Source: a virus
Direction: 5' to 3' (one strand)
Virus record (IMG/VR): IMGVR_UViG_3300025395_000011
Coordinates: 1 to 48,816 of that record
DNA length: 48,816 bases
Shown here: piece after piece, positions 28,401-34,841 of the stretch
How the letters are laid out: every line of letters starts with the position of its first letter
Numbering within the stretch: position 1 is the first letter of the stretch
Notes under the pieces: model-generated
Database searches by the model: none
What the model was told of the DNA's origin: nothing
The model's input: only the letters and a program-made list of their open reading frames with translations
Translations under genes and position numbers: made by a program

Positions 28401-29703
28401 TACAATTGCCCAGTTTACTGGTCGCGGTTATGGTGCAACTGGTTTTGGCGCCGCATCTACAGGTCGTTTTGATATAACGGCAGCGGAAAACTTCACGGAT
28501 ACGGCGCAGGGAACGTATGCGTCTGTGTTCACAACCGCTACGGGCAGTAACTCATCAACGGAAGCTTTCCGATTCGGCCCCGCTGGTCAATTTGGTATTG
28601 GCGCTGGAACATATGGCACATCTGGTCAATTCCTAACTTCTGGCGGCGCTTCCGCTGCCCCTTCTTGGACAACCGTTACGCTTGCAACCCTTTCCGGCGT
28701 TGTTCCTGTTGCAAGTGGCGGTACGAACATTACGTCCTATACAACGGGCGATTTACTTTATGCTTCCGGCGCTACAACGCTTTCTAAATTGGCGGATGTA
28801 GCTACAGGTTCGGTGTTGGTTTCTGGCGGTGTTGGTGTTGCCCCAGCTTGGTCCAGCACTCCAAGTATCGGTACGCTAACCGTTACATCAACATCATCTA
28901 ACGCTTTAGCGGTTGGTCCATCTGGCGCAACCAACCCATCTTTTAACGTAGATGCTTCAACCGCATCGGCTGTTACCGGGTTTAACGTAAAATCCGCCGC
29001 TGTTGGTAACGGTCTTGCTTTATCGGTTACATCATCCGGTGCAAACGAAAACTTAACTATTAACGCCAAGGGTACGGGTACAATTTCTATTGGAAACGTA
29101 TCTACTGGCGCAGTTACAATTAGCACATTAAACTTAACCAATGCGTTAACAGTTGGTAACGGTGGTACGGGCGCTACGACTTTTACCGCTAACGGCGTTA
29201 TCTACGGCAATACGACAAGCGCATTGGGAGTAACCGCTGCTGGTACGACTGGTCAGGTATTGATCGGTAATACGGGGGCCGCGCCTTCTTGGTCAGCCGC
29301 AACATCTGTGGCTGTCACGTCTATTAACTTTGGAACAACGGGTTTAACGCCGTCTTCCGCGACTCAGGGCGCAGTAACGGTTGCGGGTACATTAGCGACA
29401 ACTAACGGCGGTACGGGATTAACCACATTTACCGCCGCAAATAATGCTATTTACAGCACATCTTCCTCCGCACTAACCGCAGGTACATTGCCTGTGGCGG
29501 CGGGCGGTACGCAACTTTCAACCGCCCCTACAAATGGTCAATTACTGGTTGGTAACGGGTCAACATATACACTTGCAACAATTACCGCTGGTACTGGCAT
29601 TTCCGTTACTAACGGGTCTGGTTCCATTACAATCGCTGCTACTGGATCATCAACTTCAATTGGCCTATCAAGGGCTATATCCACCAACTATATCTTGCCA
29701 TAA
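25423..29703 (+). CDS. Long repetitive tail fiber protein
   Basis: The 1,426-residue protein is made of repeated Gly/Thr/Ser-rich blocks. SPAFTGVPTAPTPATSDSST with TTAYVKAQ near residue 130 is a classic tail-fiber block. A block with VLVKNQSSGLQNGIYVV near 620 is another known fiber module. A block of about 60 residues with GTGSVVLSNSPTLVTPALG appears at nt 26668-26850 and again at 27881-28065, and TTFTAANNAIYSTS at 27808 and 29424. The copies are near identical in protein but differ in many codons, so they are old and kept by selection. It should bind the host surface. The C-terminus lacks a visible intramolecular chaperone domain. Confidence 0.85.
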   Translation: MSNISISNLPSTTAATANNQIPAVQNGTTVYLTVGQIAQYTQQTYPNNGITSITVQSPLSGGTITSTGTIGLPTGSLSNSYLANMPANTIKGNNTGVSSAPTDLTVAQTMSLLGAAPLASPAFTGVPTAPTPATSDSSTTLATTAYVKAQGFGGGSVTSITAGTGLSGGTITTSGTIAISSTGVTAGTYGSASVVPQFTVNAQGQITSASNVNILIPSGQVTGLGTMATQNANSVAITGGSINQTTIGASTPSSGSFTNLTANGTTNLATIATGTWNGTAISIGYGGTGATTAPGARTALGVASSGANSDITSITGLTTPLAETQGGTGYGSYTTGDLLYASSSSTLARLNDVATGNALISGGVGVAPSWGKIGLTTHVSGTLGTANGGTGLTSFTSGGALYATSTSALTSGTLPVTAGGTGVTTSTGTGSVVLSNSPTLVTPALGTPSAAVLTNATGLPLTTGVTGTLPVSNGGTGATTLTGYLVGNGTSAFTAVSTIPNAGLTNSSITIGSTAISLGGSTSTISGLTTLTLTQDPTSALQASTKQYVDNTVSTVANTTYHTASGYATTADLGTVTYNNGTAGVGATITNAGTQAALTIDGYTFTATDVTNSTRVLVKNQSSGLQNGIYVVTNQGSGSTNWVLTRSTDFNAVGTGPNFIETGAAVYVSNGTTNGATSWTMTTTGTITVGSTALVWSQISSSGNIQVSAPITKTGNTIGLGTVGVGNGGTGLTTLTAYGLLYAPSTSSVGQISPSATTGYALLSNGSSAAASFGQVSLTAGVTGTLPTANGGTNLTTFTAANNAIYSTSASALTAGTLPVLAGGTGVTTSTGTGSVVLSTSPTLVTPALGTPSAAVLTNATGLPLTTGVTGTLGVTNGGTGTTTTFTAGSVVFSGASGVYSQNNSKFFWDNTNFRLGLNTVAPNTTLTVLSNSQTATPPTTGLPAGTDIYIMGANAANTRITQDAYGTGAYGVYTARSARGTAASPTASQSGDTIAQFTGRGYGATGFGAASTGRFDITAAENFTDTAQGTYASVFTTATGSNSSTEAFRFGPAGQFGIGAGTYGTSGQFLTSGGASAAPSWTTVTLATLSGVVPVASGGTNITSYTTGDLLYASGATTLSKLADVATGSVLVSGGVGVAPAWSSTPSIGTLTVTSTSSNALAVGPSGATNPSFNVDASTASAVTGFNVKSAAVGNGLALSVTSSGANENLTINAKGTGTISIGNVSTGAVTISTLNLTNALTVGNGGTGATTFTANGVIYGNTTSALGVTAAGTTGQVLIGNTGAAPSWSAATSVAVTSINFGTTGLTPSSATQGAVTVAGTLATTNGGTGLTTFTAANNAIYSTSSSALTAGTLPVAAGGTQLSTAPTNGQLLVGNGSTYTLATITAGTGISVTNGSGSITIAATGSSTSIGLSRAISTNYILP

Positions 29704-29715
29704 GAGGACACTACA

Positions 29716-30153
29716 ATGGCCGCTAATACCGCACCAATTTTCTCCATCGCAGGTCACGTTGAATCTGTTGCGTCGGACAACTCAGGTCTTGTTGTCGGTC
29801 CTACCGCTAACACGGCTCAGGACGGATCTGGTACGCTGTACAAAGCATTTACCGCTGGCGCTAACGGATCTTTCCTTCAAAAGATCAGATTCCGCCCGGT
29901 CGGTTCCCCAGCCGCAACGGTCTGCCGCGTATTTATTTCGTCCAGTTCTTCAACCAGTGCAACCAACACATGGTTGTATGACGAAATTACGCTCCCAGCC
30001 GTTACGGTTTCCCAAACTGCCGCATCCAGCGTATTTGAGCTTCCGCTTAACTTTGCTTTAAACGCCAACTATCTTCTGTATGTAACTTTTGGTACGTCAA
30101 CGGGTTCCTCGGGTACGGGTTATTCCGTTGTAACAGTTGCGGGGGATTATTAA
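29716..30153 (+). CDS. Small virion or fiber-associated protein
   Basis: The 145-residue protein is beta-rich, with QDGSGTLYKAFTAGANGSFL and KIRFRPVGSPAATVCRVFIS and a Ser-rich loop. I recall this pattern (TAGANGSFLQKIRFxxxGTN) in small fiber-associated proteins of phages. It lies 12 bases after the long fiber and shortly before the glycine-rich adhesins, so it may be a fiber tip or connector (inference). Confidence 0.65.
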   Translation: MAANTAPIFSIAGHVESVASDNSGLVVGPTANTAQDGSGTLYKAFTAGANGSFLQKIRFRPVGSPAATVCRVFISSSSSTSATNTWLYDEITLPAVTVSQTAASSVFELPLNFALNANYLLYVTFGTSTGSSGTGYSVVTVAGDY

Positions 30154-30154
30154 T

Positions 30155-30346
30155 ATGTGGAGAGAAACGGATACGTGGTTCAAAGTTCAATTTGTAGATG
30201 GTTCATTTGGTTATGACCATTTGGATGCGAACGGAAACCACATTGGCCTGTTCAAAGAAGATGGGACGCAGATTGGTGACGGTGTTGCCGTGGAATACAC
30301 CTGCGTTGACGATAATTCCCCCGTTCCTTATTGGTGGGGAAAATAA
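30155..30346 (+). CDS. Small hypothetical protein in the fiber cluster
   Basis: The start at 30155 gives a 63-residue protein MWRETDTWFKVQFVDG ... DNSPVPYWWGK. It is rich in aromatic and acidic residues and probably beta-structured, with GLFKEDGTQIGDGVA as a turn region. It starts one base after the upstream stop and its TAA overlaps the next ATG (TAATG at 30344-30348). No family is recognised. The position between two fiber-type genes suggests a virion part. Confidence 0.6.
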   Translation: MWRETDTWFKVQFVDGSFGYDHLDANGNHIGLFKEDGTQIGDGVAVEYTCVDDNSPVPYWWGK

Positions 30347-31023
30347 TGTTCGTTCGGCAAACCCAACAACAGTTTCGCAACAGCAATGCTGATGTGCAGT
30401 TTTTCTACGGCGATGGAAGCCAAAGAAGCTGGGTAAAACCTGTTGGGGTTAGCCAAATTTATATGATGCTAATTGGCGGTGGTGCTGGGGGTAATGCTGG
30501 CACTAATGGAGGCGGGTCTGGCGCTGTCACGACTTGGTTTGGTCCCGCGCAAAATGTTCCAAATAATTTAATAATTTCCGCAAGTGCGTCTGCCGCAGCC
30601 GGGGCAAGTGGCGGTACCACTTATGTGTATTATCAAACTTCTTCCTCTACTTTAGTCGCGTTATTATCTGCCAATGGTGGGCTTACTGGAAGCGGTGGCG
30701 GGACAGCAATGACCGCCAATCAATTTTCAAATATGGGGTTATTTCAATCCGTTGCTGGTCAAGCAGGTTCAACAAGTGCAAATACCGCTGCTTCCGCAAC
30801 TACTTTTTTGAGTGGTGGTTCTGGGTCTTCTCAGACTAACGGTAATTATGGATATTTAACCACCACAAATGGATTCCTTCAATTACAGCCAATTATAGTC
30901 GGCGTAGCGGGTAACACCGCTACAGTTGATACTGTTTTAACCGGAGCGGGTTGTGGAGGAGCGCAAGGTGTAACAACTGGATGCAAGGGCGGACAGGGCC
31001 TTGTAATCATAGCATCGCGGTGA
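30346..31023 (+). CDS. Glycine-rich adhesin-like protein A
   Basis: The 225-residue protein has SWVKPVGVSQIYMMLIGGGA, a run of GG-rich turns (GGNAGTNGGGSGAV), FGPAQNVPNNL and an end GAGCGGAQGVTTGCKGGQG. The WVKPxGV block and glycine-rich body recall adhesins such as gp38 of S16-type phages, in which glycine-rich strands form a polyglycine-II tip that binds receptors. Identification is from composition and context. It is the first of three tandem paralogues. Confidence 0.7.
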   Translation: MFVRQTQQQFRNSNADVQFFYGDGSQRSWVKPVGVSQIYMMLIGGGAGGNAGTNGGGSGAVTTWFGPAQNVPNNLIISASASAAAGASGGTTYVYYQTSSSTLVALLSANGGLTGSGGGTAMTANQFSNMGLFQSVAGQAGSTSANTAASATTFLSGGSGSSQTNGNYGYLTTTNGFLQLQPIIVGVAGNTATVDTVLTGAGCGGAQGVTTGCKGGQGLVIIASR

Positions 31024-31027
31024 AAAC

Positions 31028-31684
31028 ATGACATTTCCTTTCAATTACCCGACCCCCACAAATTGCAATGTTCAGACATTTTCCGTGCCTTCTTCTGGTA
31101 CAGTTTATGAAGGTTCTTGGGTAAAACCTATTGGCGTATCATTTGTTTGGTTTACTTTGATTGGCGCAGGTGGCGGTGGCGATTCAGGTACTACTGGCGG
31201 TGGGTCAGGATCTGTTACAAATTGTTTAGTTCCCGCTTTTTTAGTTCCAGATGAGTTAACAGTTTGGGTTGGTAAGGGCGGTATTAATGCGGCTAATGGA
31301 ACCAGCACAGTTGTTAATTTTCGCAATAAAACCACTTACACCCTTCTTACAGCAGGTCCCGGAAGCACTGGCGGCGCAACAAACGGTGCATCCACATCAA
31401 ATTATTTTTCTTGCATGGGATTTTTTCAATCGGTTGACGGCCAAACTGGTTCAACTGGGGCGCAGACAGCCTCATCAACAACATTTTTATCTGGCGGCGC
31501 AGGTGCCACCTCAACAACCTCAAATTACGGTTATAGCACTACAACAAATGGATTTTTTCAAACTCAACCTATTATTGTCGGCGTAAGTGGCGCAACGGCA
31601 ACAGCTTACAAGGGTGGAATAGGTTGTGGCGGTAGCTCAAATGGCATTGGCGGTGATGGCTTTTGCGTTATAATTTCATGGTGA
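31028..31684 (+). CDS. Glycine-rich adhesin-like protein B
   Basis: The 218-residue second paralogue has SWVKPIGVSFVWFTLIGAGG, GGGSGSVTNCLVPAFLVPDE, FFQSVDGQTGSTGAQTASST and FLSGGAG, ending YKGGIGCGGSSNGIGGDG. It aligns along its whole length with the genes before and after it, more closely to the first. The gap to the first copy is four bases (AACATG style) and to the third four bases, so all three are translated together. It may be a variant receptor-binding tip. Confidence 0.7.
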   Translation: MTFPFNYPTPTNCNVQTFSVPSSGTVYEGSWVKPIGVSFVWFTLIGAGGGGDSGTTGGGSGSVTNCLVPAFLVPDELTVWVGKGGINAANGTSTVVNFRNKTTYTLLTAGPGSTGGATNGASTSNYFSCMGFFQSVDGQTGSTGAQTASSTTFLSGGAGATSTTSNYGYSTTTNGFFQTQPIIVGVSGATATAYKGGIGCGGSSNGIGGDGFCVIISW

Positions 31685-31688
31685 AATC

Positions 31689-32498
31689 ATGTTAGATGTT
31701 TTTAATACGATTCAGCCACTAAGTTCCAACTACCAAGAGTTTTATGGTGGCGGCACGACCATTGACTGGGTAAAACCCCGTGGCGTTGCTATGGCGCGTA
31801 TTTTAATCATTGGCGCAGGTGGTGGCGGCGGTGGTGCTGGCGGGTCAGCAACAGGCGGTGGGGGATCTGGCGCTTTTACGGCTTGGATAGGACCAGCAAT
31901 ATTTATCCCAGATGTGCTGCAAGTATCTATTGGTGCTGGCGGAACAGGTGGAGCGGCCAATTCAACAGGTGTAGCAGGTGGGACTACATCAATTATTTAC
32001 CAAGCTAAAACTGGCTCAGGATATACACTTTTAACGGCGAATGGCGGCAGTGCTGGAACAAATGCCGCAGGTGGCGCAGGTGGCACCGCAATGACCAATA
32101 ACTATTTTGGCGCTGCTGGTATTTTTAACTCCATTGCGGGTCAGGCGGGGGTTGCTGGCGCGGCTCAAACGGCCTCAACAACAACATTTTTGTCCGGCGG
32201 CGCAGGTTCAAATGCCAATACAAGCAATGCTGGGTATGCTGTTGCAATCAATTATAATTATCCAACCATATCTGGCGGCGCGACATCTGGCGGCGCTGGG
32301 GGTAATGGTTTCTTTATTACGCAACCTACTATGCTTGGGGCAGGCGGGGCTGGCGGTGGCGGAAACGCTTCAGGTATAGGCGGTGCTGGGGGAAAAGGCG
32401 GCATTGGTTGCGGAGGCGGCGGTGGTGGTAGGGGTAGCACTACAGGGGGCGCAGGTGGTCCCGGCGGTGATGGCGCTGCATTTATTTGGTCTTGGTAA
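31689..32498 (+). CDS. Glycine-rich adhesin-like protein C
   Basis: The 269-residue third paralogue is the longest. It has DWVKPRGVAMARILIIGAGG, then GGGGAGGSATGGGGSGAFTA and an expanded C-terminal glycine tract (GAGGAGGGGNASGIGGAGGK then GGIGCGGGGGGRGSTTGGAG). The FNSIAGQAGVAGAAQTASTT and FLSGGAGSN blocks match the other copies. The extra glycine runs suggest a longer adhesin tip. DNA here is a GGT/GGC repeat and could change length by slippage. Confidence 0.72.
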   Translation: MLDVFNTIQPLSSNYQEFYGGGTTIDWVKPRGVAMARILIIGAGGGGGGAGGSATGGGGSGAFTAWIGPAIFIPDVLQVSIGAGGTGGAANSTGVAGGTTSIIYQAKTGSGYTLLTANGGSAGTNAAGGAGGTAMTNNYFGAAGIFNSIAGQAGVAGAAQTASTTTFLSGGAGSNANTSNAGYAVAINYNYPTISGGATSGGAGGNGFFITQPTMLGAGGAGGGGNASGIGGAGGKGGIGCGGGGGGRGSTTGGAGGPGGDGAAFIWSW

Positions 32499-32509
32499 GG
32501 GAAAGTATC

Positions 32510-32734
32510 ATGGATACGCAGACGATGATTAATCTACTTGGTGGCGCTGCATTATCCGTAGTAGGATGGCTTGCCCGCGAATTATGGGGCGCTGTTAAGG
32601 AACTTCGGAAAGATCTTCATATTTTAGAAGTTAACACAGTCCCCAGATCGGAATTTGTAGAAAACATTCGGCATATAGAAGATATTTGCCGTCAGATTTT
32701 TGATAAAATAGATGCGTTTCGGTCTGAAAGGTAA
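32510..32734 (+). CDS. Single-span membrane protein, holin-like
   Basis: The start at 32510 gives a 74-residue protein MDTQTMINLLGGAALSVVGW-LARELW with one membrane span (about 7-25), then an acidic/basic helix (VKELRKDLHILEVNTVPRSE) and a coiled-coil tail. I recall small phage proteins of this shape (membrane span, then VxxLRxDxxxxE, FxExxRxxExxxxxIFDKID) among fiber and lysis genes. It could be a holin or an inner-membrane lysis regulator. No separate endolysin is found in the window, though two virion proteins carry transglycosylase-like domains. Confidence 0.6.
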   Translation: MDTQTMINLLGGAALSVVGWLARELWGAVKELRKDLHILEVNTVPRSEFVENIRHIEDICRQIFDKIDAFRSER

Positions 32735-32741
32735 ATGAGTC

Positions 32742-33824
32742 ATGGTTACATATACGACAAATAAAGCACTTCAGGAACCGGATGCCAATTCATCCTCTTG
32801 GAACGTTCCGTTAAACTCCAATTTTGTGGCTATTGATGCCGCATTTGGGACTACAACTACGTCTACATTAAGTGGAACCACTTATAATCTTTCCACTTCG
32901 GAAATTGCAAACTTTCGCATTTATTTAAATGGAAGCCCCGGTGCGGGCGTAAACGTTGTTATCCCAATCACAAACTCAGCGGGCAGTAGTGTTGGTGGAT
33001 ATTGGGTTTTTGAAAATCAAATTACGACGACTCAAACCATTACAATATCCAATGCTTTTGGCGGCAATACGGTTGTTATCCCCAAAGGATATCGCATTGT
33101 ACTATTTTCCGACCCAACATCCGGTGTTTGGATTGCAAATGATGGGGTCATTCGCGGTAATTATGCGGGAACATTCAGCACCCTATCTACGTCGGGAAAC
33201 GTAAGTATTGGTACGGCCACTTCAGTTAGCCGATTGTTTATTCCCGCATCAGCCAGCAACACTTCTGATATTCGATATTCATCAGCTTCACTAACTGGCA
33301 ATGCTACCTCTTATTTGGGAATAGGGGCTTCAAGTGCTACCAACATAATAACTGCGCTTGATAGCGGGAACGTCAATAATAATTTTTCTTTTAATACAAG
33401 TTCAAGTGCTTTTCCCGGAACGCCGCGACTAAAAATAGATAACGCCGGGAACGTTCTTGCTGTTAGTAAGGGGTCAAGTGCTGGCTTGGGTTATGGAACA
33501 GGCGCTGGGTCTACGGTAACTCAAACAACAAGTCTTACAACGTCTGTGACAATTAATGCCCCAACAGGTGTCATTAATACGTATAATGCATTTTGGAACA
33601 ATTATACGGTTTCTAATCCCGCATCCTTTACGGTCAGCAATACATCCGTGAACACAAATGACACGGTTGTTTTATCTATTGGTTCGGGTCTTTCTAATAC
33701 ATATGCGTATTTTGTATCTGGGGTGTCTACTTCGACTTTTGTAGTTACAATTTACGCCCTAAAGGGAACTGTACAAGAATCTGTTATCATTAACTTTGGC
33801 CTTATTAAAGGGGCATCTTCATAA
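32742..33824 (+). CDS. Tail fiber/spike-like protein with conserved C-terminal module
   Basis: The 360-residue protein starts VTYTTNKALQEPDANSSSWN, a pattern seen at the start of phage fiber proteins. The middle is Ser/Thr-rich beta. The C-terminal 100 residues have GYGTGAGSTVTQTTSLTTSV, then NAFWNNYTVSNPASFTVSNT and ending ESVIINFGLIKG, which matches a module I know from many phage fiber and structural proteins (GYGTGAGxTVTQ ... INFxIIK). It probably forms a second fiber or a capsid-side decoration. A stem-loop without T-run follows. Confidence 0.72.
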   Translation: MVTYTTNKALQEPDANSSSWNVPLNSNFVAIDAAFGTTTTSTLSGTTYNLSTSEIANFRIYLNGSPGAGVNVVIPITNSAGSSVGGYWVFENQITTTQTITISNAFGGNTVVIPKGYRIVLFSDPTSGVWIANDGVIRGNYAGTFSTLSTSGNVSIGTATSVSRLFIPASASNTSDIRYSSASLTGNATSYLGIGASSATNIITALDSGNVNNNFSFNTSSSAFPGTPRLKIDNAGNVLAVSKGSSAGLGYGTGAGSTVTQTTSLTTSVTINAPTGVINTYNAFWNNYTVSNPASFTVSNTSVNTNDTVVLSIGSGLSNTYAYFVSGVSTSTFVVTIYALKGTVQESVIINFGLIKGASS

Positions 33825-33830
33825 CCAATT

Positions 33831-33854
33831 CATAGACTTTGCCAAAGGTTTATG
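33831..33854 (+). other. Intergenic stem-loop without T-run
   Basis: CATAGACTTT (33831-33840) pairs with AAAGGTTTATG (33844-33854) over 10 pairs with two G-U pairs and a 4-base loop. No T-run follows, so it is not a classic terminator. It might slow RNase or attenuate transcription. Confidence 0.4.
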
Positions 33855-33909
33855 GCATTAAATTAATGTGTCGCGCCGACATATTTCAATTGAAGACAGG
33901 GAAATACAA

Positions 33910-34098
33910 ATGAACGACGTGCAAGTTGATCTAAAATTGTCTCTTCAACAAGTAAACGCAATCCTTTTGCTGGTTTCACGGGGAGCCTATGCGGAAGTTG
34001 CAGATTTAATTGCGGAAATCCGTAGGCAGGTAGAACCACAGTTTGAGGCGGCTCAGGCGGCGGCTCCTGTTGAAGTGGTTAACGCGCCAGCACAGTAA
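33910..34098 (+). CDS. Small helical protein
   Basis: The start at 33910 (AGGGAAATACAA before it) gives a 62-residue protein MNDVQVDLKLSLQQVNAILL ... ADLIAEIRRQVEPQFEAAQA, with an Ala/Pro/Val-rich tail. Small phage proteins with VNxILxxLxxxxYxEVADLI are common, and none has a known function as far as I know. It lies between a fiber gene and the adaptor at 34122 and may be a virion assembly factor (inference). Confidence 0.7.
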   Translation: MNDVQVDLKLSLQQVNAILLLVSRGAYAEVADLIAEIRRQVEPQFEAAQAAAPVEVVNAPAQ

Positions 34099-34121
34099 TA
34101 CTATGCCTATAGGGGGCGACC

Positions 34122-34838
34122 GTGGCTTTATCATACAGTGACTATGTAACACAGCTTGCTACGCTTGCAGTCGTCCCCGCCACTGATCCATACTTCTTGA
34201 CTATTCTTCCAGATGCAATTTCTTATGCGGAATTGCGGATTCAAAGGGATTTGGACCTTTTAGCGACTGTTGTATCTGATACATCGTCGTATTCAACGAC
34301 CGCGTCTCAGGGATATGTCAACATTCTCCCATCGCAGTTTATTTCCGTCCAAACGGTATCTGTGACGACCCCATCTTCTGCCGTGTTTCCATTGGTTAAC
34401 GTTTCCAAAGAATACATTCAGAATGTGTTTAATGGCAACACTACGGGAACCCCAACGTATTTTGCAATGTACGGATCTGGTACGGACACTACCGGATTGA
34501 ACAACATAACCATTCTTTTGGGGCCAATACCAGATGCAACCTACCCGCTTACAATAACGGGTACGGAAAGATTTGCGACATTAAGTGCGTCCAACACGCC
34601 TACGTATATAAGCACTTACTTCCCCGACCTATTCCTTATAGCGTCGATGATTTATGTCTCCGCCTATCAACGGAATTTCGGTAAGTTGAACGATGACCCA
34701 CAGATGGCGGTTACGTATGAAAGCCAATACCAAGCGCTTCTGAAGGGTGCAACGGTTGAAGAATACAGGAAGAAGTTTGAAGGACCCGCTTGGTCTTCGC
34801 GCTCCCCATCGCCTATTGCCACCCCTCCACGGAGTTAA
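34122..34838 (+). CDS. Phage adaptor protein (P22-like tail adaptor)
   Basis: The start is a GTG at 34122 behind AGGGGGCGACC. The 238-residue protein has YSDYVTQLATLAVVPATDPY, LPDAISYAELRIQRDLDLLA and, near the end, FPDLFLIASMIYVSAYQRNF with DPQMAVTYESQYQALLKGA. This matches what I recall of a family of tail adaptors (about 200-240 residues, YAExRIxRDLDLL ... LLLAxMxxMSxYQRN) next to the gp10-like tail protein, and gene order supports it. It probably makes the ring between portal-adaptor and tail needle or tube. Confidence 0.78.
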   Translation: MALSYSDYVTQLATLAVVPATDPYFLTILPDAISYAELRIQRDLDLLATVVSDTSSYSTTASQGYVNILPSQFISVQTVSVTTPSSAVFPLVNVSKEYIQNVFNGNTTGTPTYFAMYGSGTDTTGLNNITILLGPIPDATYPLTITGTERFATLSASNTPTYISTYFPDLFLIASMIYVSAYQRNFGKLNDDPQMAVTYESQYQALLKGATVEEYRKKFEGPAWSSRSPSPIATPPRS

Positions 34839-34841
34839 CCT

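Noticed and set aside
30346-32498. Diversity-generating retroelement acting on the adhesin paralogues
   Set aside because: No reverse transcriptase, template repeat pair or initiation site is present in the window. The copies differ throughout, not only at adenines.
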